Source: Rhodoplanes azumiensis (GTDB lineage Bacteria; Pseudomonadota; Alphaproteobacteria; Rhizobiales; Xanthobacteraceae). Taken from it: a stretch of 64,000 bases of DNA. The notes beneath the pieces are model-generated. The model made no database searches and had not been told where the DNA came from. It saw only the letters and a program-made list of their open reading frames with translations. The stretch is from assembly GCF_042682915.1 (NCBI RefSeq), contig NZ_JBHUIW010000021.1, positions 50,303-114,302 on the forward strand, given 5' to 3'. A program made the position numbers and the translations under genes. Shown here piece by piece: positions 10,142 to 19,482 of this stretch (within the stretch, counting starts at the first letter, position 1; each line of letters starts with the position of its first letter).

Positions 10142-13100
10142 TCACTGCGCCGGCGTCGCGGTCTGCTCGCCGTCCTTCTTCACCCCCGCCTTCGCGGCCT
10201 TGCGGACCAGGAGGTGCTCTTCCCACCGCTGCATCAGCACGAAGAAGGACGGCACGAACAGCACGGCCAGGCACGTCGAGGCGATCATGCCGGAGAACAC
10301 CGTGACGCCGATCGAGGCCCGCGCCGAGGCGCCGGCGCCGGTCGCGACGACCAGCGGCGCGACGCCGAGGATGAACGCGAAGGACGTCATCAGGATCGGC
10401 CGGAATCGCTCGCGCGCCCCTTCGATCGCCGACTCGACGATGCTCTTGCCGGCCGCTCGCGTCTCGCGTGCGAACTCGACGATCAGGATGGCGTTCTTGG
10501 CGGAGAGCGCGATCAGGAGCACGAGGCCGATCTGGACGTAGAGGTTGTTGTCGACCTTGAGGGCGTTGAGCACCGCGACCGGTCCCAGCAGCGACAGCGG
10601 CACGGCGAGCACCACCGAGATCGGCGCCCACCAGCTCTCGTACTGGCCGGCGAGTACCAGATAGACCAGCAGGATCGACAGCGCGAAGACGACGAACATC
10701 TGGTTGCCGACGATCTTCTCCTGATACGACATCGCCGTCCATTCGATGCCGGCGCCGGGCGGCAGGGTGCGGGCCGCGATCTCCTCCATCAGCCGCATGG
10801 TCTGGCCGGTCGAGACGCCGGCCGCCGGCAGCGCCACCACGGTGGCGGAGGGATAGAGGTTGTACAGGCTGATCAGAGGCGCCCCGACGGTCGGCGTGAT
10901 GGTCATCAGCGTGCCGAGCGGGATCATGTCGCCCTTCACGTTGCGGACCGTCAGGTTGCGGACGTCGTCGAGCCGCTGGCGGAAGTCGGAGTCGGCCTGG
11001 ACATAGACCTGGAAGACGCGGCCGAACTTGTTGAACTGGTCGACGTAGGTGGAGCCGAGATAGCCGGCGAGCGTCTGGAACACCTGGTCGAGCGACACCT
11101 GCAGGGTCTCGGTCTTCACCCGGTCGACCTCGACCCTGTATTGCGGCGCGCTCGACCGGAAGGTCGAGATGACCCGCTGGATCTGCGACTGGGTCGAGGC
11201 GTTGGCGACGAACGTGTCCACCATGCCCTGCAGCTTGGGCAGGTCGAAGCTGCCGTCGCGCAGCTCGATCTGCATGGTGACGCCGCCGGCGTTGCCGACG
11301 CCCTGGATGGGCGGCGGCGGCACCACGAGAATCTTCGCCTCCTGGATCTCGCCGAGCGTCGTGTTGAGCCCGATCAGCAGCGGGCGCAGGCCCTCGGCCT
11401 TGCCGCGCTTGTCCCAGTCGTCGAGCATGATGTAGGCGACGCCCGCATTGGCGAGCGAGGCGGAGTTGTCGAGCACCGACACGCCCGCGATGGTGATCAC
11501 CTGGCGGACGCCCGGCGTCTTGCCGGCGATCGCGCTGACCTGATCGAGCACGGCTTGGGTGCGGGTCAGCGAGGCGCCGTCGGGAAGCTGGACGCTGGCC
11601 ACCAGATAGCCCTGGTCCTCGATCGGCAGGAAGCCGGTCGCGACGCGCGTGAATCCCCAGAAGGCGCCGCCGATGATGACGAGCGCCAGCACGGCCATGG
11701 TGGCGCTCTTCGCCACCATGCGGCTGATCAGGCCGGTGTAGAGGTGCTCGGCCTTGCCGTAGACGGCGTTGAAGCCGCGGAAGAAGGCGTTGCGCCGCTC
11801 CGGCGGCACCGGGGCACGCAGCCAGGTCGCGGCCTGGGTCGGCTTGAGCGTCAGGGCGTTGATGGCGGACAGAAGCGCCGTCGCGGCGATGACGAGGGCG
11901 AACTGCGCGTACATGCGCCCGGTCAGGCCGGGCAGGAAGGCGGCCGGCAGGAACACGGCCATCAGCACCAGCGTGATGCCGATGATCGGCCCGAGCAGGA
12001 TCGCCATGGCGCTGATCGCGGCGTCGTGCCCGCTCATGCCCTTCTCGATGTTGTGGGCGGCGCCTTCCACCACGACGATGGCGTCGTCGACCACGATGCC
12101 GATCGCCAGCACGATGGCGAACAGGGTCGAGAGGTTGACGGTGAAGCCGAGCGCCGCCATGCCGGCGAACGCACCGATGATGGTCACCGGCACGGTCGTC
12201 GCCGGCACCAGCATGGCGCGCCAGTCCTGCAGGAAGAGCAGGATCACGATCAGCACCAGGATCGCCGCCTCGTAGAGGGTCTTGTAGACCTCGTTGATCG
12301 AGGCGGTGACGAACAGGGTCGTGTCGAACGGGATGCCGTAGACCAGCCCCGGCGGGAAGTCCTTGGCGAGCGCCTTCATCTTGGCGTCGACCCGGCTCGC
12401 GACGTCGAGCGCGTTGGCGCCGGGCGACTGGAAGATGGCGATGCCGGCGGAGGGCTGGCCGTCCTGGGTGAAGATCTGGCTGTAGGTCTGGGCGCCGAGC
12501 TCGACCCGGCCGATGTCGCGCACCCGCGTCACATTGCCGTTGTCACCGGTCTTGACGATGATGGCGGCGAACTGGTCGGGATCGTCGAGGCGGCCGAGCA
12601 CGTCGAGCGTGTACTGGAAGTTCTGCGCCTTCGGGGCCGGCGGCATGCCGATCTGGCCGGCCGTCACCTGCTGGTTCTGGCCCTGCAGCGCCTGCACGAC
12701 GTCCTGGGTGGTGAGCGAGCGCGCCTGCATGCGATTGGGATCGAGCCACACCCGCATCGAGTACTGGCCGGCGCCGAACACGTTGACGTTGCCGACGCCG
12801 GGCAGGCGCGAGATCTCGTCGTGCAGCCTTATGGTGGCGTAGTTGGCGAGATAGAGGCTGTCGTAGCGATTGTCCGGCGAGGTGAGCGTGACGATCTGCA
12901 GGATCGACGTCATCTTCTTCTGGACGGTGACGCCCTGCACCTGCACCGACTGCGGCAGCTGCGACAGGGCGGTCGCCACGCGGTTCTGGACCAGCACCTG
13001 CGCCATGTCGAGATCGGTGCCGATCTCGAAGGTCACGACCAGGCTGTAGCTGCCGTCCGACCCGGCGTAGGACTGCATGTAGATCATGCCCTGCACGCCG

Positions 13101-13312
13101 TTGACCTGCTGCTCGATCGGCAGGGCCACGGTGTCGATCACGGTGCGGGCGCTGGCGCCCGGATAGCTGGTCGTCACCGAGACGGTGGGCGGCACCACGT
13201 CGGGATACTGCGAGACCGGCAGCCGCAGGAGCGCGACGGCGCCGATCACGATCATCAGGATGGCCAAGACGTTCGCGAGAACCGGCCGCTCGATGAAGAA
13301 TTTCGAGATCAT
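10142..13312 (-). CDS. RND multidrug efflux transporter, HAE1 family (inner-membrane pump)
   Basis: A 1056-residue AcrB/MexB-type proton-driven pump, close to the usual 1030-1060. The start MISKFFIERPVLANVLA is the typical HAE1 TM1. The TM4 proton-relay pair is visible in IGIVVDDAIVVVEGA, and the porter and docking loops contain GVQGMIYMQS and DVRNLTVRNVKGDMIPLG. Twelve membrane segments in two halves are expected. The adaptor gene lies 16 bases upstream on the same strand. No TolC-type outer-membrane gene or local repressor is adjacent, so the outer channel must be encoded elsewhere. Confidence 0.95.
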   Translation of the reverse strand: MISKFFIERPVLANVLAILMIVIGAVALLRLPVSQYPDVVPPTVSVTTSYPGASARTVIDTVALPIEQQVNGVQGMIYMQSYAGSDGSYSLVVTFEIGTDLDMAQVLVQNRVATALSQLPQSVQVQGVTVQKKMTSILQIVTLTSPDNRYDSLYLANYATIRLHDEISRLPGVGNVNVFGAGQYSMRVWLDPNRMQARSLTTQDVVQALQGQNQQVTAGQIGMPPAPKAQNFQYTLDVLGRLDDPDQFAAIIVKTGDNGNVTRVRDIGRVELGAQTYSQIFTQDGQPSAGIAIFQSPGANALDVASRVDAKMKALAKDFPPGLVYGIPFDTTLFVTASINEVYKTLYEAAILVLIVILLFLQDWRAMLVPATTVPVTIIGAFAGMAALGFTVNLSTLFAIVLAIGIVVDDAIVVVEGAAHNIEKGMSGHDAAISAMAILLGPIIGITLVLMAVFLPAAFLPGLTGRMYAQFALVIAATALLSAINALTLKPTQAATWLRAPVPPERRNAFFRGFNAVYGKAEHLYTGLISRMVAKSATMAVLALVIIGGAFWGFTRVATGFLPIEDQGYLVASVQLPDGASLTRTQAVLDQVSAIAGKTPGVRQVITIAGVSVLDNSASLANAGVAYIMLDDWDKRGKAEGLRPLLIGLNTTLGEIQEAKILVVPPPPIQGVGNAGGVTMQIELRDGSFDLPKLQGMVDTFVANASTQSQIQRVISTFRSSAPQYRVEVDRVKTETLQVSLDQVFQTLAGYLGSTYVDQFNKFGRVFQVYVQADSDFRQRLDDVRNLTVRNVKGDMIPLGTLMTITPTVGAPLISLYNLYPSATVVALPAAGVSTGQTMRLMEEIAARTLPPGAGIEWTAMSYQEKIVGNQMFVVFALSILLVYLVLAGQYESWWAPISVVLAVPLSLLGPVAVLNALKVDNNLYVQIGLVLLIALSAKNAILIVEFARETRAAGKSIVESAIEGARERFRPILMTSFAFILGVAPLVVATGAGASARASIGVTVFSGMIASTCLAVLFVPSFFVLMQRWEEHLLVRKAAKAGVKKDGEQTATPAQ

Positions 13313-13328
13313 GCGTGGGTCGCCCGGG

Positions 13329-14630
13329 TCACTGCATGGTCTTGGGGCGCGGCAGGCCGCCCGGCACCGGCTGCGGCTGCACGTCGGGCGCCGCCGGAAG
13401 CTTCGGCGCGGTCACGATCGGCGCGGCCGGCAGCGTGTTGGGCAGCGGCGGCGGCGCCGGCGGGGCCTCCGGCAGCGTCACCGGAGGGGGCGCCGTGAGC
13501 GTCGTGAGCTGCGGGTCGACCTTCTGGCCCGGCACGGCGCGCAGCGATCCGGCGACGACGATGCGGTCGTCCGCCGTCAGGCCGGACTCGACGACGCGCA
13601 GCTCGCCGATCTGCGGTCCGACCTGGACCTTGCGCTGCTCGACCGTGCCGTCGGCGGCGACCACCAGCACGTAGCGGCCGCCCTGGTCGCTGCCGATCGC
13701 CGTGTCGGGCACCAAGAGGCCCGACGGGATGCGCTCGATCGGGATCCGCACCCGCACGAAATAGCCGGGCAGCAGGCTGCGGTCCTTGTTGGCCAGCACG
13801 GCGCGGGCCTGCAGCGTGCCCGTCGAGGTCGTCACGTTCGGCGCCACGTAGTCGAGCGTGCCGACATGCGGGTAGCCGGTCTCGGTCTGGGTGGCGATCT
13901 CGATCGGCACCTTCTTGATGTCGTCGCGGGTGAGGCCGCGGCGCGCCATCTCGTCGCGGATGCGCTGCACGTCGGTCTCGCTGACGGTGAAGTTCACCCA
14001 GATCGGCTCGAGCTGCACGATGGTGGCGAGCGTGGTCGGCTGGCCGTTGGCTCCGACATACTGGCCGAGCGACACCTGGCGGGCCGTGACGACGCCGTCG
14101 AACGGCGCGGTGACGCGGGTGTAGCCGTCGTTGATGACGGCCAGCATGGTGTTGGCCTTGGACTGGTCGAGATTGGCCTGGGCGGTGTCGCGCTGGGCGG
14201 TCGCCTGGTCGAGCAGCGACTGCGGGCTCGCCTGCTTGGCGACGAGGTCGACCTGGCGGTCGTAGACGATCTGCTGCTGCTTGAGATTGGCCTCGGCGCC
14301 GAGCTCGGCCGCCTTGGCCTGCTCGACCTTCACCCTGTAGGGCTCCGGCTCGATGGTGAACAGGAGCGTGCCCTGCTTCACGTAGTCGCCGTCGTTGTAG
14401 CTGATGCCCTGGACGAAGCCGTTCACCCGGGCGACGAGGTCCGCCGAGTTGACGGCGGCCGTGGAGCCGGTCGCTTCCAGGAAGCGGGTCACCGGCTGCT
14501 GCACGGGCTTGGCCACCGAGACCTTGGGGGGCGGCGGCGCGACATATCGATTCTGCTCGCCGCAGGCCGAAAGCACGAGGGGGAGGGCGACGGCGGAGGC
14601 CGTCACGACAGATCGAACCAGTGCAGTCAC
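13329..14630 (-). CDS. RND efflux periplasmic adaptor (membrane fusion lipoprotein)
   Basis: 433 residues. With the GTG start at 14630 the protein begins MTALVRSVVTASAVALPLVL followed by SACGEQ, a lipoprotein signal with lipobox LSAC. GGAAGGAC sits just upstream. The order is the first half of a lipoyl domain (ATGSTAAVNSADLVARVNG), a helical hairpin (VEQAKAAELGAEANLKQQ), the second lipoyl half (VTAPFDGVVTARQVSLG), a beta barrel, and a membrane-proximal domain ending in a Pro-rich tail. It bridges the pump downstream to an outer-membrane channel. The frame is open to 14771, but the extra 47 residues lack family features. Confidence 0.93.
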   Translation of the reverse strand: MTALVRSVVTASAVALPLVLSACGEQNRYVAPPPPKVSVAKPVQQPVTRFLEATGSTAAVNSADLVARVNGFVQGISYNDGDYVKQGTLLFTIEPEPYRVKVEQAKAAELGAEANLKQQQIVYDRQVDLVAKQASPQSLLDQATAQRDTAQANLDQSKANTMLAVINDGYTRVTAPFDGVVTARQVSLGQYVGANGQPTTLATIVQLEPIWVNFTVSETDVQRIRDEMARRGLTRDDIKKVPIEIATQTETGYPHVGTLDYVAPNVTTSTGTLQARAVLANKDRSLLPGYFVRVRIPIERIPSGLLVPDTAIGSDQGGRYVLVVAADGTVEQRKVQVGPQIGELRVVESGLTADDRIVVAGSLRAVPGQKVDPQLTTLTAPPPVTLPEAPPAPPPLPNTLPAAPIVTAPKLPAAPDVQPQPVPGGLPRPKTMQ

Positions 14631-14983
14631 GGCGTCCTTCCAGACCTTGCCCGCACCGGACTCGCGCGTCGCGGACCCGGATCGAGCGGCTTTCACCAGG
14701 AACGAGGTCCGGCCGCGCGGGCCGGCGCATCCGGCGACGGACCACCCGACCGGGCGAACCGCGCGACGCAAGCCGCTTATACCAGCTTTCGGTTCGCAAG
14801 TCGTTTCGCGGCCCCGACCGCGCGCGCCGCCGCGACGCGCCTGGTCGGGGCACCGTCGCCCGTACCAGACCGATGGTGCGCCGGCGGCCGTGCCGCACCG
14901 CGGAAAACGACCGACGCCGACAGATCGAGGCGAAACCGCAAATGCCGATTAACCGATCAGGTCTAAGGTCGAAACACGAGACC

Positions 14984-15340
14984 ATGACCAGTCCCCACCA
15001 TGCCCGACGCGGGCTTCTGTTCGTCTCCGCCTATGCGGCGGGGCTGGTGGTCGTCACCCTGGTCGGCTGGGAGGTCGGCGCCCGCCAGCTCGGCTATGTC
15101 CCGCTCACCACCCGGCTGCTCGGCCCCTCCGGCCCGCCCGAGGCCGAGGTCCGCCGCTGGGGCCGCATGATGGTGAAGGCCGACTATTTCGGGAACTGCC
15201 GCGAATATACGGTCGACAACCGCACCCAGCAGATCGTCGACAAGGGCATCGTCCCCTGCGAGCCGGCCAAGGAGACCGACAAGCCGAAGCCCACCGGCGG
15301 CAAGTTCGACGCCTTCCGGGAGTCCTTCGGGAAGAAGTGA
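14984..15340 (+). CDS. hypothetical single-pass membrane protein
   Basis: 118 residues. One N-terminal membrane segment (about 10-28, LLFVSAYAAGLVVVTLVGW) is followed by a soluble, charged domain with two Cys (NCREYTVDNRTQQ and IVPCEPAKE) and a Lys/Pro-rich tail. I do not recognise the family. The Cys pair and export-type topology suggest a periplasmic domain with a disulfide. The ATG at 14984 is the only start that gives the membrane segment near the N terminus. Confidence 0.6.
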   Translation: MTSPHHARRGLLFVSAYAAGLVVVTLVGWEVGARQLGYVPLTTRLLGPSGPPEAEVRRWGRMMVKADYFGNCREYTVDNRTQQIVDKGIVPCEPAKETDKPKPTGGKFDAFRESFGKK

Positions 15341-15369
15341 GCTGGATCGTCGCCAGTTGATCGAGGTGT

Positions 15370-15410
15370 CGGCCTGCGACCTCCTGCATTTGGGAGAGGG
15401 TCGCAGGCCG
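15370..15410. terminator. bidirectional hairpin terminator
   Basis: A perfect 12-base-pair inverted repeat, CGGCCTGCGACC / GGTCGCAGGCCG, with a 17-base loop. It sits in the 100-base gap between two convergent genes (stops at 15340 and 15441). There is no T run on either side. Confidence 0.6.
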
Positions 15411-15440
15411 AGGTGATCCGCCGGTCATCGCCCGCCGACG

Positions 15441-16136
15441 TCAGCCCGCCGCCGGCGACACGCCGATGAACGCACCGACGATCGGCCAGATCTCGTGGCC
15501 GCCGCGCCAGATCATCTCCAGCGACACGTAGAGAATCACGGCAAGGCCCACATAGGCGATCCACCGGTGCCGCTGCAGCAGCGCGGCGATGTAGTTCGCC
15601 GCGATGCCCATCAAGGCGATCGACAGGCCGAGGCCGAAGATCAACACCCAGGGATGCTCGCGCGCCGCGCCGGCGACCGCCAGCACGTTGTCGAGCGACA
15701 TCGAGATGTCGGCGACGACGATCTGCCACGCCGCCTGCGCGAAGGTCTTCTGCCGCGTCACCGCGCTCAGCGTGCCGTCGGGATTGATGCGCACGTCGTC
15801 GATGCGGCCGGAGGCGTCGCTCGCCACCACGTGCTGGGCCTGCAGCTCGCGCCACATCTTCCAGCACACCCACAGGAGCAGCAGGCCGCCGGCGAGCAGC
15901 AGCCCGACGATCTGCAGGAGCTGGGTGGTGGCGGCGGCGAAGCCGATGCGCAGCAGGGTCGCGGCACCGATGCCGAGCAGGATGGCGCGCGCCCGCTGCT
16001 CGCGCGGAAGGCCGGCGGCGGCGAGGCCGATGACGATGGCGTTGTCGCCGGCCAGCACCAAGTCGATCATCACGACCTGGGCCAGCGCGGTGAGCGCGCT
16101 GCTCGTCAGGAACTCGGTGCTGAAGGTCTCCCACAT
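15441..16136 (-). CDS. TerC family membrane protein (YjbE-like)
   Basis: 231 residues with about seven membrane segments. The two duplicated TerC motifs are clear: LAGDNAIVIGLAAAGLP in the first half and ISMSLDNVLAVAGAA in the second, each with the Asp-Asn pair thought to line the metal path. A loop of about 45 hydrophilic residues (90-140) divides the halves. TerC/Alx/YjbE proteins export Mn2+ or protect secreted metalloproteins. The gene has an unusually long leader with no gene in it (16137-16451). Confidence 0.9.
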   Translation of the reverse strand: MWETFSTEFLTSSALTALAQVVMIDLVLAGDNAIVIGLAAAGLPREQRARAILLGIGAATLLRIGFAAATTQLLQIVGLLLAGGLLLLWVCWKMWRELQAQHVVASDASGRIDDVRINPDGTLSAVTRQKTFAQAAWQIVVADISMSLDNVLAVAGAAREHPWVLIFGLGLSIALMGIAANYIAALLQRHRWIAYVGLAVILYVSLEMIWRGGHEIWPIVGAFIGVSPAAG

Positions 16137-16451
16137 TCAATCGCTCTCCTGCTGCTGATGCGCCCGCGCGGGGCGTCCGATTCGGGGCGGGAGAGACCCT
16201 GAGGCGATGCCGTCGGAGCACGGCTGCACCGCGGCGAGCAATGCTCACCGTGACGCGGGTCCGCGCCGAAGGGAAGGACGAACAGCACCGGGCCACTCCC
16301 AAGGGACTTCCAGTCCGACATCGCAGCAGGACGCTGCCAGAGGGGCCCGGACCGGCCGGGACGCGATCCGCGAGCGGATCGGCGCCCGAAGACTCACACG
16401 AACGCGATCGTTCGCAACCTCGACTCCCGAACGGGTGTCAACACGGCATCG
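16137..16451 (-). other. long leader of the TerC gene
   Basis: About 315 bases without a coding gene. A -35-like TTGACA occurs on the minus strand near 16432-16437, which would give a 5' leader of about 290 bases. Many TerC-type genes are preceded by the Mn-sensing yybP-ykoY riboswitch. I see only a partial match (GGGAGTGG in place of GGGGAGTAG), so a riboswitch is not called. GGAGAG lies close to the ATG. Confidence 0.35.
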
Positions 16452-16796
16452 TCAATGCGCCATCGCCACCAACGTGTGGCCGAAGGCCGACACGACGTGC
16501 TCGGCCTCGCTCAGCATGGCGGCCGAGAAGCCGACCAGCGCGAGCACGCCGGCGACGTCCCAGCTCGTGACGCCCCCGTTGTGCGGCTCGTTCCGCAGCC
16601 TCGCGACGAGCGCGACGATCCCGGCGGCGGCGAGGGCGGCGAGGCTGAGCGCCGGCAGCGCCAGCGCGCTCGGCAGGAGGCGCGCGACCAGCACGACGAG
16701 CAGCACGGCGGCGAGCGAATACACCCCGAACATGCGCGGGCCGGAGCCTTCGCGGCGGAGCGGAGCGTGATCGTAGGACGGATGGAGAAGCGACAT
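16452..16796 (-). CDS. small hypothetical membrane protein
   Basis: 114 residues. A charged N terminus (about 1-20) is followed by three hydrophobic segments (about 24-42, 46-64 and 80-95). The tail is SEAEHVVSAFGHTLVAMAH. GAGGAGGGCCCG precedes the ATG, a strong ribosome-binding site. I do not recognise the family and no function can be assigned. Confidence 0.65.
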   Translation of the reverse strand: MSLLHPSYDHAPLRREGSGPRMFGVYSLAAVLLVVLVARLLPSALALPALSLAALAAAGIVALVARLRNEPHNGGVTSWDVAGVLALVGFSAAMLSEAEHVVSAFGHTLVAMAH

Positions 16797-17037
16797 CGGG
16801 CCCTCCTCGTGACGCAGACGGGCGCCGGCCCAAGGATGGGAGGCACCTGCGTGCCTTTAGAGTTAGGCAGCTTGCCGGCCGGCGAAAATCCGCATCGCCT
16901 GGGGCGTAGATCTACGGGGGCCGGTCAATCCGGGCCGGTGCGCGGCACCGGACCCGGAATGACGTCGCACCCGAGGCCTCGAATCAAGGCCGCTCGCGGC
17001 TTCGCCGCGCTCCGGGACGACCGGGGCTTGCGACAGC

Positions 17038-17655
17038 TCACGGCGCGAGCCGCCCCAGCCGGATCGCTTGGCGGACCAGCACGGCGACGCTCTCGGCCTC
17101 CATCTTGTCCATGATCTCGGCCCGGTAGCTCTCGACCGTGCGGGTACTGATGGCGAGCTTCGCCGCGATGGCATGGCTGGTGTAGCCCTCGACCACGAGA
17201 TCGAAGATCTCGATCTGACGCGGGGTCAGCCGGGCGAACCGGACGGCGAGCGATTCCTTCGCCCGCTGTGCGGCGAACTCCTCGAAGGTGCGAGCGAGCG
17301 CCCGGTTGATGGCGGCGACGAGCGCCGTGTCGTCGATCGGCTTCTCGATGAAGTCGTCCGCTCCGGCCTTGATGGCGGCGACCGCCATGGCGACGTCGGC
17401 ATGACCCGAGATCAGCACCACGGGCAGGCGGACGCCGCGCCGGGCGAGCTCGCGCACCAGCGCGATGCCGTCGGTGCCGGGCATCTTGACGTCGGCGACG
17501 ACGACGCCGATGCGGCCGGGCTCGAGCGCCGCCAGGAAATCGTCGGCGGACGGGAAGGTCTCGACCGCGAAGCCGAACACGCCCAGCATCTCGGCGAGCG
17601 AGTGGCGCACGGGTTCCTGGTCGTCGATCACGAAGATGGTGGCGGTGCGGGTCAT
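17038..17655 (-). CDS. FixJ-type response regulator
   Basis: 205 residues. The N-terminal receiver holds VIDDQEPVR, phospho-acceptor Asp55 (VVVADVKMPG), Ser in LISGHAD and Lys in IEKPIDD. A Q-linker leads to a LuxR/FixJ-type HTH with LTPRQIEIFDLVVEGYTSHAIAAKL near residue 140, written here in shortened form: LTPRQIEIFDLV then GYTSHAIA. It follows the MASE1 kinase gene by 40 bases on the same strand, so the two form a pair. FixJ-type regulators activate transcription when phosphorylated. Confidence 0.93.
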   Translation of the reverse strand: MTRTATIFVIDDQEPVRHSLAEMLGVFGFAVETFPSADDFLAALEPGRIGVVVADVKMPGTDGIALVRELARRGVRLPVVLISGHADVAMAVAAIKAGADDFIEKPIDDTALVAAINRALARTFEEFAAQRAKESLAVRFARLTPRQIEIFDLVVEGYTSHAIAAKLAISTRTVESYRAEIMDKMEAESVAVLVRQAIRLGRLAP

Positions 17656-17695
17656 GAACGGGTCACGGGCGGATCAGGTTCGGAACATGTTCGGA

Positions 17696-19414
17696 TCATG
17701 GGCGGGCAGCCGCTCCTTCGATCGGCAGGACGATACGGAATTCGGTCGCGCCGGATGCGCGCGAGGCGAGCACGATCTGCCCGCCGTGCTGCTCGACGAT
17801 CGCGGCGCAGATCGCGAGGCCGAGCCCGAGCCCGTCCTGCTTGGAGGTGGTGAGCGGCTCGAACAGCGTGTCGGCGAGGTCGTCGGGGACGCCGGGGCCG
17901 TTGTCGGCGACCGTGACCTCGACGCCGTCCGGCTCCTGGCCGGGCGACGGCCGGCGCCGCGCCGCGGCGATGCGGACCCGCCCCGGCGCGGTCCCGGCGT
18001 CGACGCCGGCACTCACGATCGCCTCGACGGCGTTGCGCACCAGGTTGAGCAGCACCTGCTGGAGCTGGACCGGATCGCCCGTCACGGACGGCAGGCCGGG
18101 CGGCACCTCGGCGACGAGCGCCACGCCGTGGGCGCGCGCATCGGCCCCGGCGATGGCGACGACGTCGGCGACGAGATCGCCGATCGCGACCGGCTCGCGC
18201 ACCGGCTCCCCGCGGCGCAGGAAGTCGCGCATGCGGCGGATGACGGCGCCGGCGTGGTCGATCTGAGCGATCGCGCTGGCGAGGTTCGCCTCGGCCCGGG
18301 CGACGTCGCCGCCCGGGGTCTGCAGGATGTGCTGGGCCGCGCGGGCGAGCGCGCGCGCCGCCGTCATCGGCTGGGTGATCTCGTGCGCGAGCGCCGAGGC
18401 CATGCTGGAGACCAGATGGAAGCGCCCGGCCTGCGCGGCCTCGGCCTCGCGCGCCTTGGCGCGGCGCTCGGCGGCGCGGGCCATGCGCTCGGCGGAGCGC
18501 CGCTCGCTCACCACCACGCCGACCACGAGGCCGGTGGCGGTGAGCACCAGCATCAGCGCCTGATATTCGGTGAAGGCGCGGATGTCGTGGCCGTGCAGGT
18601 GGAGGAGCGCGACGAGGCCGAGCTGGACGCCGGCGAGCGCCAGGCAGGCGCCGTCGAGCCCGTGCCGCACCGCCGCCGTCACCACCGGCAGGGCGAGCAG
18701 ATGGAAATACTTGAAGCCCTCCGGGCCGGGGCTCGCGGTGACCAGCCACAGGCACGCGCCGATCACCACCGCGGTCGCGCCAGCCTCGACGGCGAGCGCG
18801 GGGGCGAAGAACTGCTCGCCGGCCCGCCAGGCGGCGGCGAGCCGCAGCACCAGCGGCGTGATCACGGCGATGCCGATGACGTCGCCGACCAGCAGCGGCA
18901 CCGTGGCGGCGAGCACGTCGCGCAGCCCGAGATCGCCGAAGCCGATCAGCAGCACGGTGAGCAGCACGGCGACCAGGCAGGCCCCGACGAATCCGGCGGC
19001 GAGCAGCAGGAGGACGTCGCGCAGATGGCCGAGCCGCGGGTCGATGCGGAAGGCCCGCAGCGCCAACAGGCCCGCCGCCGCGTAGCAGGTGGTCTCGATC
19101 GCCGCGACGCCGAGCACCAGCGGCCAGGACAGCACCGTGTCGACGACCAGGATCTCGGCCAGGACGATGCCGGCGAACAGGACCGCGGCGGCGAGCGGGC
19201 CATCCAGGGCGACGAGCGCGAACACCACGCCGAGGCCGGGATTCCACGGCGTCGCCGGCAGGCCCTTCACCTCGTGAATGAAGCCGAGCCATTCGAGCGC
19301 GACATAGACGGCGAGCGCGGCGAGCCCGGCCGGCACCGACCGTACCGCCGCCGCGGCGCGCGACGAGGCCTCGTTCGACGCGGCGGGGCGCCCAGGATCT
19401 GCGGGAGTCGTCAT
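17696..19414 (-). CDS. MASE1-domain sensor histidine kinase (FixL-like kinase core)
   Basis: 572 residues. Residues about 30-305 are an integral membrane MASE1 sensor with about eight segments (WNPGLGVVFALVAL and GDVIGIAVITPLVLRL are typical). A short coiled coil precedes HisKA with ALAHEITQPMTAARAL (His344). The ATPase domain has LLNLVRNAVEAI, DNGPGVPDD and DGLGLGLAIC. The kinase core resembles FixL/DctB types but no haem PAS domain is present. The ATG at 19414 is selected because upstream sequence in frame belongs to the shadow of the M24 gene. The cognate regulator is the FixJ-type gene just downstream. Confidence 0.9.
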   Translation of the reverse strand: MTTPADPGRPAASNEASSRAAAAVRSVPAGLAALAVYVALEWLGFIHEVKGLPATPWNPGLGVVFALVALDGPLAAAVLFAGIVLAEILVVDTVLSWPLVLGVAAIETTCYAAAGLLALRAFRIDPRLGHLRDVLLLLAAGFVGACLVAVLLTVLLIGFGDLGLRDVLAATVPLLVGDVIGIAVITPLVLRLAAAWRAGEQFFAPALAVEAGATAVVIGACLWLVTASPGPEGFKYFHLLALPVVTAAVRHGLDGACLALAGVQLGLVALLHLHGHDIRAFTEYQALMLVLTATGLVVGVVVSERRSAERMARAAERRAKAREAEAAQAGRFHLVSSMASALAHEITQPMTAARALARAAQHILQTPGGDVARAEANLASAIAQIDHAGAVIRRMRDFLRRGEPVREPVAIGDLVADVVAIAGADARAHGVALVAEVPPGLPSVTGDPVQLQQVLLNLVRNAVEAIVSAGVDAGTAPGRVRIAAARRRPSPGQEPDGVEVTVADNGPGVPDDLADTLFEPLTTSKQDGLGLGLAICAAIVEQHGGQIVLASRASGATEFRIVLPIEGAAARP

Positions 19415-19482
19415 GGCGCCGCATTCGAGCACGCCGGCCGCCACCGGGAAACCCTGGGCGGAGATCGGCCGGACGGCGTCGG

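Noticed and set aside
10025..13498. Very long open frame on the plus strand opposite the RND pump, and similar long frames opposite other genes
   Set aside because: They are Arg/Gly/Ala/Asp-rich shadows caused by high G+C third positions; the opposite strand encodes well-recognised proteins.
16137..16451. yybP-ykoY manganese riboswitch before terC
   Set aside because: The invariant GGGGAGTAG core and the second conserved strand are not found, only a loose partial match.
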